64,000 nt of DNA from Bacillota bacterium (GCA_023396225.1 JAEWWT010000025.1:69926-133925), one strand, 5' to 3'; counted from the stretch's first letter, positions 33,418-43,115 are shown. The notes: generated by a model from the letters alone, not told the origin. Program-made: numbers and translations.

Positions 33418-33592
33418 TTTTATAAATAAATAACAAATAAAAATGATATTTTCTACATAATATGTATAAAATTAATAAAATTGGAATGTAAATTTTTATG
33501 TTAATTTAAAATATATTACGAAAATATGTAGCGAAAAGTAAAAAAGTATGATATAATGTATCAATGCATATAAAGCATAAGGAGGGAGTATT
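33418..33592 (+). promoter_or_regulatory. A/T-rich motA-motB spacer with a possible internal promoter
   Basis: motA and motB normally overlap or nearly so, yet here 175 A/T-rich bases separate them. A TATAAT at 33552-33557 lies 35 bases before motB, with a poor -35 (TAGCGA at 17-bp spacing), so an additional weak promoter for motB onward is possible. Confidence 0.35.
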
Positions 33593-34537
33593 ATGGCAAG
33601 ACGTAAAAGTCAGGAAGATGAAGGCGCAAGCTGGATGGATACTTATGGGGACATGATAACTCTCGTTCTTACGTTCTTTGTATTGCTGTACTCGATGTCA
33701 TCAATAGATCAAACTAAGTGGCAGTATATTGCTCAGGCGTTTTCTGCGGGAAAAGGCGAAATTATCAATGTTGTTGTTGAGGAACCGCCTAATGTGGAAA
33801 ATGACCCTAGCGCTGTATATGTAGATGAAAATCAGGATGAGAATGCTGAACAGATGGATCTTGACCAATTCTACCTGTACCTTAAGCAATATATCCAGTC
33901 AGCAAATCTTACGGAAAGTGTAAGCGTTGAAATGTCGAAAACAGGTGTTTACATGAAGTTTAAGGATAATGTTTTCTTTGCAGGTGACAGTGATGTTCTG
34001 CTTGATGAAGGAAAATACATACTTGAAGTTATCAGCGACGGGCTTCGAAATGTAAATGAACGTATCCTTTCCATTAAGGTAAGCGGTCATACCGCAGGAA
34101 GCAACACCTCAGATGTAAATGAGTGGAATCTTTCTTCGGGACGAGCTGATTCTGTTATTAATTTTATGCTTGAACAAAATGTCTGTGAACCGGATAAATT
34201 TTCATCGGCAGGCTATGGAAAATACAGACCTGTAAGTTCAAATGATACACCAGAGGGAAGATCACAGAACAGACGAGTTGAAATAGTGTTTATCAGAAAT
34301 GATATAGATTTCAGTGATCCTGAGGTTCTTGAGGAACTTCTTTCACTTGAATTTGGAGAAAACTTTGTTGGATATTCAAACGATGACGGAACTGTTTCAA
34401 CTGAAGCAGCTGTTGAATCAGGAGAAACAGGAGTTTCTTCCGAAAAGAACAACGACAGAGAATATGTTCCTAAATCAGAGGCAGAAAACATGATGCAGGA
34501 CACTTCTCCTGACGTTACGGAAGACCAAACAGACTAA
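33593..34537 (+). CDS. motB: Flagellar motor stator protein MotB
   Basis: This 314-residue protein has a short cytoplasmic N-terminus and one membrane segment (WMDTYGDMITLVLTFFVLLY) that carries the proton/sodium-binding Asp of the DMIT motif. Its OmpA-like peptidoglycan-binding domain contains VSGHTAG...NEWNLSSGRADSVINFM and GYGKYRPVSSNDTPEGRSQNRRVEI, given in segments, near residues 160-225. An acidic Ser/Glu-rich tail of about 80 residues follows. No fliL gene follows, which is unusual. Confidence 0.96.
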   Translation: MARRKSQEDEGASWMDTYGDMITLVLTFFVLLYSMSSIDQTKWQYIAQAFSAGKGEIINVVVEEPPNVENDPSAVYVDENQDENAEQMDLDQFYLYLKQYIQSANLTESVSVEMSKTGVYMKFKDNVFFAGDSDVLLDEGKYILEVISDGLRNVNERILSIKVSGHTAGSNTSDVNEWNLSSGRADSVINFMLEQNVCEPDKFSSAGYGKYRPVSSNDTPEGRSQNRRVEIVFIRNDIDFSDPEVLEELLSLEFGENFVGYSNDDGTVSTEAAVESGETGVSSEKNNDREYVPKSEAENMMQDTSPDVTEDQTD

Positions 34538-34585
34538 CTATTGCCGCATGGCATTTTACCAGCTCAATCCGAATGGGGTGAATAT

Positions 34586-35593
34586 ATGGCTGACGTACTA
34601 TCGCAAAGCCAGATAGATGAACTGCTCAACAGTTTCAGCACACAAGGCACAAAGGCGTTTGAAGAAATTGAAGAGCACGCAAATGACAAGAAAATAAAGA
34701 GCTATGACTTTAAAATGCCGAAGAAGTTTACAAAGGAACAGCTCAAAATAATTGACGGCATTTTTGAAAGCTATTCCCGAGTTTTATCCTCATACCTAAC
34801 GGGACTTATGAGAATGTACTGTAAAGTTGAAGTTCTTCAGATTGAAGAACAAAGATATTATGAGTTCAATAATGCGCTTCCTGAATATGTTCTTATGGCC
34901 ATGATGAATATGGGCATAGATGATGATGATATTCTTGATACATTATGTATTATGCAGATGTCAAACCAGATATCCGTTACAATGATGGACAGACTCATGG
35001 GCGGAAACGGAAGATACACAGAACTTAACAGAGATTTCACGGAAATTGAAATAGGGTTAATGACCAATGTTCTGAACAGAATGATAGGGCTCATGAAGGA
35101 GCCGTGGAATCAGTACATAGATGTAACGCCAACAATGACAAGCGTTGAAACAAACTCAAGGGTAATGCAGAGTATTCCTCCTGATGAGGTAATTATTCTT
35201 GTTTTGCTTGAGATAGAAATAAAGGATGTAAAGAACACAATGTCAATCTGTATACCTGCTGTAAACCTTGAATCTATGATGGCAAAGTTTGGAGGCAGAT
35301 GGGCAAGAACTGTCAAGAAGATGGACCCTAAGAAAGAGAGAGAGAGACAGGGCGCTATCCTTGACATGATAAAGGACAGCCAGTTGAAAGTAGATGCTGT
35401 TCTCTGCGAGACACAGGTGGATCTATTTGATATACTCACATTACAAGTTGATGATATTATACCGTTGAATACATCTATTGACAGTAATGTTACCGTTAAA
35501 ATCGGAGATAACCTCTGGTTTGACGGAAAACTTGGAATAAGAAACAACAGAAAAGCTATTAAGATAGATAATATATATAAAGAATTGAGGTAG
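34586..35593 (+). CDS. fliM: Flagellar motor switch protein FliM
   Basis: This 335-residue C-ring protein begins MADVLSQSQIDELLNSF, the conserved CheY-P-binding N-terminal helix. The CheC-like middle domain (residues about 45-230) has MMDRLMGGNGRYTELNRDFTE-type motifs, and the FliN-homologous C-terminal domain ends DGKLGIRNNRKAIKI. The ATG at 34586 behind GGGGTG is the start; the longer frame at 34541 is not typical of the family. It binds FliG above and FliY/FliN below. Confidence 0.97.
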   Translation: MADVLSQSQIDELLNSFSTQGTKAFEEIEEHANDKKIKSYDFKMPKKFTKEQLKIIDGIFESYSRVLSSYLTGLMRMYCKVEVLQIEEQRYYEFNNALPEYVLMAMMNMGIDDDDILDTLCIMQMSNQISVTMMDRLMGGNGRYTELNRDFTEIEIGLMTNVLNRMIGLMKEPWNQYIDVTPTMTSVETNSRVMQSIPPDEVIILVLLEIEIKDVKNTMSICIPAVNLESMMAKFGGRWARTVKKMDPKKERERQGAILDMIKDSQLKVDAVLCETQVDLFDILTLQVDDIIPLNTSIDSNVTVKIGDNLWFDGKLGIRNNRKAIKIDNIYKELR

Positions 35594-35601
35594 AGGAGAT
35601 A

Positions 35602-36909
35602 ATGAGCGACGACAAACTTGTTATTGACGGGTTCGGTGCGGTAGAAAAGGATGCGATTGGGGAGATAATGAACATCACTATGGGTTCAGCCGCTACTGCC
35701 GTTTCCAATATGCTCAGTGCAAAGGTCTGGATTACAACGCCTGAAGTCAGCTTGGCTAAGGCAAAGGATCTTTCTTTTCCTGAACTGGAACCATCAATAT
35801 TAGTTAGGATTCAATATACGCAAGGTGTATCCGGACAGAATGTCCTCGTCCTGAAGCAAAATGACGTCCAGCTGATTCTTAATCAGCTGATGGGAATGCC
35901 GCTTGAGGTTACAGATGACTTCGAGTTTGATGAAATGAACATTTCGGCAGTTTGTGAAGTAATGAATCAGATGATGGGTTCTTCAGCTACTGCGCTTTCG
36001 GAGCTTATTGATACAGCCATCGACATTTCAACGCCGGAGGCTATTGTTCAAGATAGTTCCACCAAAAACTTATCAAGGATGTATGAAGCGGATCCGGAAG
36101 ACAATGTCTGCGTAATTAAGTTTAATCTTACTATAGACGGAGTAATTAATTCAGAATTCATGTCAGTTCTTGCTATCGACCTTGCCAAGGAAATGGCGAC
36201 GAAGATGCTTGACGGATATAATGCAGGGTATGATGAAGTCGAGGCACAACCTGAGCCGCAGACTCCTGAACCTGCAAAAGCGAGCAATTCAGGCGCAACA
36301 TTGTCACAGGAACAGATAAATGCAATGCTTGCTGATTCAGCAAAGGCACAGCCGGCGCCGGCTGCCCCACCACCACAACCCGCAATGGCACAGCAGCAGA
36401 TTCCAGCTTATGCAGGAGTACAGCAGCCTTATCCTCCCCAGCCTGGGTATGGTTATCCGCCACAACAGCCTATGTATCCTGATCCGAATGCTGTTTATGC
36501 ACCACAGGGTTACGGATACCCTCCTCAGCAGCAATTCCCGCAGCAGCCATATCCTGCAGCTCAGCCAATAAAAAATGTAAATGTTCAGGCTGTGCAGCTT
36601 CAGAATTTTGAGACATATCAGAACGCTGCTCTTTCACAGGAGCAGAATGACAATCTGAAACTTCTTATGAATGTACCACTTAATGTCACAGTTGAGATTG
36701 GTTCAGCAAAGAAGAAGGTTAAGGAAATCCTTGAGTTTTCCCAGGGTACAATTATTGAGCTTGAGCGTCAGGCAGGAGCTCCTGTAGATATAATTGTAAA
36801 TGGAAACCTTATTGCCAAAGGAGACGTCGTTGTTATTGACGATAATTTTGCTGTAAGAATTACAGAAATAGTAAAGTCCAAATTCTTGGACAATTTAGGT
36901 AAGGAGTAG
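35602..36909 (+). CDS. fliY: Flagellar motor switch phosphatase FliY (FliN type)
   Basis: This 435-residue protein has an N-terminal CheC/FliY phosphatase domain with two D/E-x-x-x-N-x-x-x-G-type helices (EKDAIGEIMNITMGSAATAV at 15-34 and DEMNISAVCEVMNQMMGSSA near 112). A roughly 130-residue Pro/Gln/Ala/Tyr-rich linker follows (residues 210-325). The C-terminal FliN domain runs VPLNVTVEIGSAKKKVKEIL to VVIDDNFAVRITEI. It dephosphorylates CheY-P at the switch and builds the C ring. The long linker is unusually rich in PQ and PPQQ repeats. Confidence 0.95.
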   Translation: MSDDKLVIDGFGAVEKDAIGEIMNITMGSAATAVSNMLSAKVWITTPEVSLAKAKDLSFPELEPSILVRIQYTQGVSGQNVLVLKQNDVQLILNQLMGMPLEVTDDFEFDEMNISAVCEVMNQMMGSSATALSELIDTAIDISTPEAIVQDSSTKNLSRMYEADPEDNVCVIKFNLTIDGVINSEFMSVLAIDLAKEMATKMLDGYNAGYDEVEAQPEPQTPEPAKASNSGATLSQEQINAMLADSAKAQPAPAAPPPQPAMAQQQIPAYAGVQQPYPPQPGYGYPPQQPMYPDPNAVYAPQGYGYPPQQQFPQQPYPAAQPIKNVNVQAVQLQNFETYQNAALSQEQNDNLKLLMNVPLNVTVEIGSAKKKVKEILEFSQGTIIELERQAGAPVDIIVNGNLIAKGDVVVIDDNFAVRITEIVKSKFLDNLGKE

Positions 36910-36914
36910 TAGAT

Positions 36915-37277
36915 ATGGATAAGAAGATTTTGCTTGTAGATGATGCAGCTTTTATGAGAATGATGATTAAGGATACTTTGACTAAAAATGGTTATACAAA
37001 TATTTATGAAGCTGCTGACGGAGAAATTGCTTGCACTACATATGCTGCTGAAAAGCCTGATCTCGTTATTATGGATATTACAATGCCTAACAAGACAGGA
37101 ATTGAAGCATTAAGGGACATTAAGGCGTCAGACCCTGGTGCAAAGGTTGTTATGTGTTCTGCTATGGGACAGGAATCAATGGTTGTTGAAGCTATAAAGC
37201 TTGGAGCATTGGACTTTATTGTAAAGCCGTTCAAGCCTGACAGAATTCTTCAGACAGTGCAGAAGGTTATTGGCTGA
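36915..37277 (+). CDS. cheY: Chemotaxis response regulator CheY
   Basis: This 120-residue stand-alone receiver domain has the acidic pair DD at 9-10 and the phosphoacceptor Asp in VIMDITMP at residue 54. Thr/Ser in CSAMG (near 83) and Lys in IVKPFKP (near 105) complete the active site. Phosphorylated by CheA, it binds FliM to switch rotation, and FliY and CheC remove the phosphate. It is placed between fliY and fliO as in Bacillus. Confidence 0.97.
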   Translation: MDKKILLVDDAAFMRMMIKDTLTKNGYTNIYEAADGEIACTTYAAEKPDLVIMDITMPNKTGIEALRDIKASDPGAKVVMCSAMGQESMVVEAIKLGALDFIVKPFKPDRILQTVQKVIG

Positions 37278-37279
37278 TT

Positions 37280-37714
37280 ATGGATGATATCCTTCTTGTG
37301 TTTTTTTCACTGCTTGGAGTAGTAGGACTAATTTTTCTGACTGTTTACGGTTCAAGATGGATGAACAAAAAGTTTGGTGTTGGAGCTTCAAAATTCGGCA
37401 GTGGGAAAAGTATCAGAATAAAGGAATGTGTCGGGGTTGCACCAGATAAACAGCTGATGATTGTTTCAGTAGGAACAAAGCTCATGCTTATCGGGGTAAC
37501 TCCTTCGGGAATAAATAAAATCTGTGATCTTGACAATGAGGATGCGGCAGCAATTGAAAGCGGTTATGCTGCTTCTCAGGAAGAGTCGGGATTTCTGAAA
37601 AATCTCAAGAAAGCTTTTTCGGAACGTCAGCAGAGCGCAGCCATCCGCAGTAATCCGGAAAGGTCTGTCCGTCGGGAGGATAATCAAGAAATAAATGACA
37701 AAGATGATTTTTAA
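37280..37714 (+). CDS. fliO: Flagellar biosynthetic protein FliO
   Basis: This 144-residue protein has one N-terminal membrane segment (ILLVFFSLLGVVGLIFLTVY) and a cytoplasmic FliO-type domain (KSIRIKECVGVAPDKQLMIV near residues 45-65), then an Arg/Glu-rich tail. FliO helps assemble the FliP/FliQ/FliR export gate. It lies two bases after cheY and overlaps fliP by 20 bases. Confidence 0.9.
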   Translation: MDDILLVFFSLLGVVGLIFLTVYGSRWMNKKFGVGASKFGSGKSIRIKECVGVAPDKQLMIVSVGTKLMLIGVTPSGINKICDLDNEDAAAIESGYAASQEESGFLKNLKKAFSERQQSAAIRSNPERSVRREDNQEINDKDDF

Positions 37715-38600
37715 AAAAATATCTGTGCCGGTTCTGAGTCTTCTCTTCGCCGGAATAATTATGTTCACCGGAATAAATGCAGGGGCTGAGAATTATCCGG
37801 ATGTTACAACAATACCAAACGTTGAAACTTCTGTTCCGCAGACTACTCAGGAAAACCCCGGAGTTGTTACAGAAGCGGAAACAACGCTCCCTTATGATGA
37901 ACCTGTTACAGATGATGATAGTGATTCAAAAAGTATTCTTGATGCATTGAATGTTGGTGAGAGCAACTCAACAATAGACTTAATGCTGCTTGTCACAATT
38001 TTATCTCTTGCACCTTCAGTTCTTGTGATGATGACTTGTTTCACAAGAATTATAATTTCATTTTCACTTTTGCGAAACGCTCTCGGCGTTCAGCAGACTC
38101 CGCCTAATCAGGTTCTGATCGGGCTTGCACTTTTTCTGACGCTTTTTGTTATGTCACCGGTTATTTCTGACATAAATGAGGTAGCATATCAGCCGTATAA
38201 GCAAGGCGAAATGACTACTGTTGAAGCAGTTCAGGCGGCATCAGTTCCATTAAAGGAATGGATGCTTGAAAACACGTCTAACGATACAATGGACTTTTTC
38301 CTTGAGCTTTCCGGCTCGGAAATGACAGTGGAGACAGAACAGGATTTTGTCGATCAGGTCAGCTTCACAACAGTTGTTCCTGCATTTATATTAAGTGAAA
38401 TAAAGCTAGGCTTTGAAATCGGCTTCCTGCTTTACATACCGTTCCTTATCATAGACATGGTTGTTTCAACCGTACTTATGTCAATGGGTATGATGATGCT
38501 TCCGCCGTCAATGATTTCAATGCCGTTCAAGATACTTATGTTTATACTTGTGGATGGATGGCGCCTCCTTGCGGGTGCACTTGTCTCGGGATTCAACTAG
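37695..38600 (+). CDS. fliP: Flagellar export gate protein FliP
   Basis: This 301-residue core export-gate protein has an N-terminal signal peptide (residues 1-30, SVPVLSLLFAGIIMFTG) and an acidic Thr-rich stretch to about residue 85. The conserved membrane part follows with PSVLVMMTCFTRIIISFSLL and RNALGVQQTPPNQVLIGLAL, and then the second set of helices ending FKILMFILVDGWRLLAGALV. FliP with FliQ and FliR forms the helical export channel. The ATG at 37695 lies in the fliO coding end with GGGAGG upstream. Confidence 0.97.
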   Translation: MTKMIFKKISVPVLSLLFAGIIMFTGINAGAENYPDVTTIPNVETSVPQTTQENPGVVTEAETTLPYDEPVTDDDSDSKSILDALNVGESNSTIDLMLLVTILSLAPSVLVMMTCFTRIIISFSLLRNALGVQQTPPNQVLIGLALFLTLFVMSPVISDINEVAYQPYKQGEMTTVEAVQAASVPLKEWMLENTSNDTMDFFLELSGSEMTVETEQDFVDQVSFTTVVPAFILSEIKLGFEIGFLLYIPFLIIDMVVSTVLMSMGMMMLPPSMISMPFKILMFILVDGWRLLAGALVSGFN

Positions 38601-38651
38601 CTGATATGAAAAAAGAAATGTTTAAGGCATGGGAAAGGAATAGTCATAAAT

Positions 38652-38930
38652 ATGACCGAAGATCAGGTACTTCAGATTTTTAAAGAGGCATTGATGCTGA
38701 CATTAAAGCTGGCAGGACCACTGCTTATTATAAGCATGATTGTCGGACTTGTCATATCAATTTTTCAGGCAGCAACTCAGATTCATGAGCAGACGCTGAC
38801 TTTTGTTCCGAAAGCAATTACTATTGCCGTACTGCTGTTGTTAATGGCACCAATGATGATATCTGCTTCAAGAGATTTTTTCTACAATATATTTGATATC
38901 ATTACGCAGGTCAGTCAGCAGACCGGATAA
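38652..38930 (+). CDS. fliQ: Flagellar export gate protein FliQ
   Basis: This 92-residue protein has two membrane helices (LTLKLAGPLLIISMIVGLVI and PKAITIAVLLLLMAPMMISA) around the conserved FQAATQIHEQTLTFVPK loop. It is part of the FliPQR gate. The ribosome-binding site GGAAAGGAATAGTCATAAAT is a variant of the extended site discussed in the findings. Confidence 0.97.
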   Translation: MTEDQVLQIFKEALMLTLKLAGPLLIISMIVGLVISIFQAATQIHEQTLTFVPKAITIAVLLLLMAPMMISASRDFFYNIFDIITQVSQQTG

Positions 38931-38948
38931 AACAGGAGGTAAACAAAA

Positions 38949-39737
38949 TTGGATTTCTGGGACCTCCTGATCCATAACTGGCAGCTTAAACTGCTGGTAT
39001 TTTCAAGGGTTATCGGCATATTTGCATATAACCCGATACTCTCAAGAAACAATGTTCCGAGAATGGTTAAGGGGGGGACAAGCGTACTGCTTGCCTTTAT
39101 AACTGTTTCCGTTATCGGACCACAGGACATAGATTTTGAACAGATGCGTGCAGGAGTTTATCTTCTGCTTATGTTAAAAGAAGGATTTGTCGGAGTTGTA
39201 CTTGGATTTATAACGAATATGTTTTTTATGACGGTACAGTTCGGCGGAGATATAATGGATACTCAATCCGGTCTTGGCATGGCAAAGGTAATGGATCCTG
39301 GATCCAATGTACAGATGCCAGTTATGGGTTCGGTAATTGTATTTATGCTATATCTTTACTTCTTTGTAACAAATGCACATCTGTCTTACATAAAACTGTT
39401 TGTATTGTCATATGACATGGTTCCTCTTGGCATGGGTGGTATCAATCCGCAGATAGGAATGACAATTGTAGAATACTTTTCGGTGATCCTTATGCTTGTT
39501 GTAAAAATGGCAATGCCGATTATTGCGGCACAGCTGCTTACTGAATTTTGCATAGGTGTTATCATGAAATCAGTTCCGCAGATTCAGATTATGGTTGTCA
39601 ACATTCAGCTCAAGGTGGGACTTGGATTTGTACTGCTTTATCTTATTGCAGTTCCGTTATCGGATTTTGTTGATAAGTATATGGCAACATGGCTAGAGAC
39701 ACTCGAGGGTATTATCCCTCATATAGTATCAGGCTGA
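38949..39737 (+). CDS. fliR: Flagellar export gate protein FliR
   Basis: This 262-residue membrane protein begins with a TTG at 38949 behind CAGGAGG and has six or more hydrophobic segments. The conserved pieces are VFSRVIGIFAYNPILSRNNV, TVQFGGDIMDTQSGLGMAKV and the C-terminal LLYLIAVPLSDFVDKYM. FliR completes the FliP5Q4R1 gate and contacts FlhB, which follows. Confidence 0.96.
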   Translation: MDFWDLLIHNWQLKLLVFSRVIGIFAYNPILSRNNVPRMVKGGTSVLLAFITVSVIGPQDIDFEQMRAGVYLLLMLKEGFVGVVLGFITNMFFMTVQFGGDIMDTQSGLGMAKVMDPGSNVQMPVMGSVIVFMLYLYFFVTNAHLSYIKLFVLSYDMVPLGMGGINPQIGMTIVEYFSVILMLVVKMAMPIIAAQLLTEFCIGVIMKSVPQIQIMVVNIQLKVGLGFVLLYLIAVPLSDFVDKYMATWLETLEGIIPHIVSG

Positions 39738-39803
39738 TATAAAATGATACGTATGAAATGATGATTTAATCGGCATTTCATTTGTTCAAAGGCGGTGGTA
39801 AGA

Positions 39804-40913
39804 ATGGCGGACAGCGCAGGTGAAAAAACCGAAAAAGCCACCCCCAAAAGGCGAAAGGATGAACGAGAAAAGGGACATGTCCTTCAGAGTAAGGAAGTTG
39901 TCACATGTTTGTTTATTCTTCTGGTCTTTTTCACATTGAAAATATGTGCGCCGCTTATTTACCAGACACTTGAAAACATGGTGAACTACTGGTTGGAATT
40001 ATGCGGCAAGGGCATGGGTGACGGAGAAATTCCTACTATTGACGGCAGCGTTTTTTACATCAAGTTTATGTCTGAAGCAATAAAGGCAATGGTTATTATT
40101 GCAGGTCCTGTACTGCTGGTATCTACGGCAGCAACAATATTTGGCACAGGATTGCAGACAAGGTTCGTATTTTCTAAGGAATCAATTAAGTTCAAACTTA
40201 GCAAGCTAAATCCGATTGAGGGCATAAAAAAGCTCTTTAACCTTAAATCGCTTTTTGAAGTTGCAAAGTCACTGTTAAAGATGGTTATACTTGTCTGTGT
40301 TGTTTATGCGCAGATAAAGAAAAGGCTTCCTGATTTTGCAAGACTACTCGATATGGATATCAAAACAAGCATTGTATATATTGCAGATGCTGCATTTTCA
40401 GTTACAATGCAGATTGGTCTTATATTTGTTGGCATAGCGGCAGCGGACTTCCTTTTCCAGCTTTATTCTTTTGAAAAGGACATGAAAATGACAAAGCAGG
40501 AGGTTAAGGAGGAGTTCAAAAACCTTGAAGGAGATCCTAAGGTAAAAGGCAAAAGGCGTCAGATTCAGATGCAGATGGCGTCAAAGCGTATGATGCAGGC
40601 TGTTCCGGAAGCGGATGTCGTAATCAGAAACCCTACACATTTTGCAGTTGCAGTAAAGTATGACCCGGAAAAATTCAATGCGCCGATTGTCGTTGCAAAG
40701 GGCAAAGATAATCTTGCGTTCAGAATAATAAAATTAGCAGAAGAAAATAACATAACCCTTATGGAAAACAAACCTCTTGCAAGGGCACTTTATGCTGAGG
40801 TTGATATCGACAGGCAGATTTCGCCCGAGTTTTATCAGCCTGTTGCTGAGGTGCTTGCATATGTATATGAAGTCAAGAACAAGCATCTTCCTGAACAGAA
40901 ACAGAAGCTGTAA
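39804..40913 (+). CDS. flhB: Flagellar export switch protein FlhB
   Basis: This 369-residue protein has an N-terminal KTEKATPKRRKDEREKGHV segment, four membrane helices and a cytoplasmic domain containing the autocleavage motif NPTH at residues 276-279 (VVIRNPTHFAVAVKYDP). Self-cleavage there allows the FliK-dependent switch from hook to filament substrates. The ATG at 39804, after GGCGGTGG, is preferred to the GTG at 39795. A separate FlhB C-domain homologue lies at 46826-47122. Confidence 0.97.
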   Translation: MADSAGEKTEKATPKRRKDEREKGHVLQSKEVVTCLFILLVFFTLKICAPLIYQTLENMVNYWLELCGKGMGDGEIPTIDGSVFYIKFMSEAIKAMVIIAGPVLLVSTAATIFGTGLQTRFVFSKESIKFKLSKLNPIEGIKKLFNLKSLFEVAKSLLKMVILVCVVYAQIKKRLPDFARLLDMDIKTSIVYIADAAFSVTMQIGLIFVGIAAADFLFQLYSFEKDMKMTKQEVKEEFKNLEGDPKVKGKRRQIQMQMASKRMMQAVPEADVVIRNPTHFAVAVKYDPEKFNAPIVVAKGKDNLAFRIIKLAEENNITLMENKPLARALYAEVDIDRQISPEFYQPVAEVLAYVYEVKNKHLPEQKQKL

Positions 40914-40964
40914 GGGTCATTAAAGATATAGTTTATACCCGGAAAGGAAGGTTACGGATACACA

Positions 40965-43025
40965 TTGAAAAAAATCATGGATAATACCGTTACGGTATTC
41001 GTAATACTTGTTATATTCCTTATTATCATTCCTCTTCCACCATGGCTTCTTGATATGCTGTTTGTTGTAAATATAGGCATATCACTGACAATACTCCTTA
41101 TAACAATGTTTGTCAAGGATTCATTGGAATTCTCGATTTTCCCTTCAATGCTCCTTATTACAACATTATTCAGACTTGGTCTTAATATTTCCTCAACAAA
41201 ACTTATTCTTACCGAACAAGGAAATGCAGGAAACATGGTTGCCGCATTTGGTCAGTTCGTTATGAAGGGGAATCCACTTGTGGGATTCATAGTATTCATT
41301 CTTATAACCGTTGTTCAGATGCTTGTAGTAACAAAGGGTGCTGAACGTATTGCGGAAGTAACCGCAAGATTTACTCTTGATGCTATGCCTGGAAAGCAGA
41401 TGGCTATTGACGCCGACCTTAATTCAGGAATAATCAATGAAGCAGAAGCAAAAATAAGACGTGAGAACATTCAGCGTGAAGCTGACTTCTTTGGAGCTAT
41501 GGACGGTGCGTCCAAGTTTGTCAAAGGAGATGCGACTTTCTCAATTGTTGCCGCCATTGTAAACCTCGTAGGCGGTGCGGTTGTTGGTCTTATTTTTGAC
41601 GGTAAGGACTTTATGGCAGTCCTCAGTACATATTCTCTTGCTACTGTCGGCGACGGACTTTGCGCACAGATTCCGTCACTTCTCATATCAACTGCCATGG
41701 GTATGGTTGTTACCCGAAGTGCTTCCAAGGAAAGCCTCAATGTTGACATCAAAAACCAGTTCTCAACTCAGCCAAAGGTTCTTGCCATTGCCGGCGGAGT
41801 TATGATTGTAATGATGCTTATTCCGGGATTTCCAAAGGTTCAGCTTTTTGTTTTTGGTGTGCTTATGATATTCCTTGGCATTTCACTTACAAGAACTCAC
41901 AAGGAAGAGCTTGCCTTTGCAGAAGGAGAAGCTGCACAGCAGGAGGACATAAGGGACGCAGTTTCCGAGATGGAGTACTACAAGGATATTGACAATGTCT
42001 ATAAACTCCTTAATGTTGAGCCTGTTGAAATGGAATTTGGTTACAGTCTTATTCCTCTTGCGGATGAAAGCGCAGGCGGTATGCTCATTGAGCGTGTAGT
42101 TATATTCAGAAAACAGTTTGCTATCGATATGGGTATGGTTTTTCCGTCAGTAAGAATGAGGGATAACCAGCATATTAACCCTAATCAGTATGTAATAAAG
42201 ATAAAGGGCGAGGTTGTTGCCCAGGCAGAGGTTCTTGTTGACCACTACCTTGCACTTGACAGCGGAAATGTCACTCAGGAAATAGACGGTATTGATACCG
42301 TTGAGCCTGCATTTAACATTCCTGCAAGGTGGATTCCTGAAACAGAAAAGATGGCGGCGGATATTGCAGGATATACACTTATTGACCCGACATCTGTTAT
42401 AATAACTCATCTTTCCGAAATTATCAAAGCCCATGCGCATGAACTTCTTTCAAGGCAGGATGTCAAGACTATGCTTGACAAGCTAAAGGAAACAAATCCT
42501 GCAATTGTTGAAGATATTGTTCCGTCAATTGTTTCTGTTCAATACCTCCAGAAGGTACTGTGCATTCTTCTTAAAGAGGGTGTTCCGATCAGGGACTTGC
42601 AGACAGTTCTTGAAACTATTTCAGACAATCAGCATACCATGAAGGATGTTGATATTACAACCGAATATGTAAGACAGGCTCTCAAGCGTACAATAACAAG
42701 ACGTTTTGCTGACGGCGGTCAGATAAGGGTACTTACACTTGATACAGAAACTGAAAACAAAATCGTTTCTTCTGTAAAGAAGTCTGAACAAGGCTCCTAT
42801 CTTGCAATGGATCCGACAGCAATACAACAGCTTATCAGCGCCCTTAATGAGCAGATTGACAAGGTAAAGGATATTGTTCCTTACCCGATTGTACTTACAT
42901 CACCGATTGTAAGAATATATTTCAAGAAGCTGATAGATCAGTTTATTCCTAATGTAACAGTCCTCTCATTTAATGAGATTGATAATTCAGTTCAGATTCA
43001 GGCTGTTGGAAATGTAGTCATGTAG
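40965..43025 (+). CDS. flhA: Flagellar export protein FlhA
   Basis: This 686-residue protein has eight N-terminal membrane helices (residues 5-330) with the conserved FHIPEP-type loop (FIVVTKGAERIAEVTARF-like here as VVTKGAERIAEVTARFTLDAMPGKQ in segments). A large cytoplasmic domain forms the nonameric export ring that receives chaperone-substrate complexes. The start is a TTG at 40965 (GGAAAGGAAGG, 13 bases before it); an ATG at 40977 is the alternative. flhF and flhG, which usually follow, are absent. Confidence 0.96.
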   Translation: MKKIMDNTVTVFVILVIFLIIIPLPPWLLDMLFVVNIGISLTILLITMFVKDSLEFSIFPSMLLITTLFRLGLNISSTKLILTEQGNAGNMVAAFGQFVMKGNPLVGFIVFILITVVQMLVVTKGAERIAEVTARFTLDAMPGKQMAIDADLNSGIINEAEAKIRRENIQREADFFGAMDGASKFVKGDATFSIVAAIVNLVGGAVVGLIFDGKDFMAVLSTYSLATVGDGLCAQIPSLLISTAMGMVVTRSASKESLNVDIKNQFSTQPKVLAIAGGVMIVMMLIPGFPKVQLFVFGVLMIFLGISLTRTHKEELAFAEGEAAQQEDIRDAVSEMEYYKDIDNVYKLLNVEPVEMEFGYSLIPLADESAGGMLIERVVIFRKQFAIDMGMVFPSVRMRDNQHINPNQYVIKIKGEVVAQAEVLVDHYLALDSGNVTQEIDGIDTVEPAFNIPARWIPETEKMAADIAGYTLIDPTSVIITHLSEIIKAHAHELLSRQDVKTMLDKLKETNPAIVEDIVPSIVSVQYLQKVLCILLKEGVPIRDLQTVLETISDNQHTMKDVDITTEYVRQALKRTITRRFADGGQIRVLTLDTETENKIVSSVKKSEQGSYLAMDPTAIQQLISALNEQIDKVKDIVPYPIVLTSPIVRIYFKKLIDQFIPNVTVLSFNEIDNSVQIQAVGNVVM

Positions 43026-43056
43026 ATTGACAGATGAGCCTTTGTCATTTCAGGCA

Positions 43057-43098
43057 ATGATTTGCCGGCGTTGATTTGCCGGTATGGATTTGCCTAAG
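43057..43098 (+). repeat. Three 14-bp tandem repeats in front of fliA
   Basis: The 14-base unit (core GATTTGCCGG) is present three times in a row with slight variation, ending 17 bases before the fliA start. It lies entirely in the flhA-fliA spacer. Confidence 0.75.
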
Positions 43099-43115
43099 CA
43101 GGAAGGAGAGATGAT

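Noticed and set aside
36173..36571. Several overlapping frames in fliY
   Set aside because: They are shadows caused by the Pro/Gln-rich repetitive linker of FliY in alternative frames.
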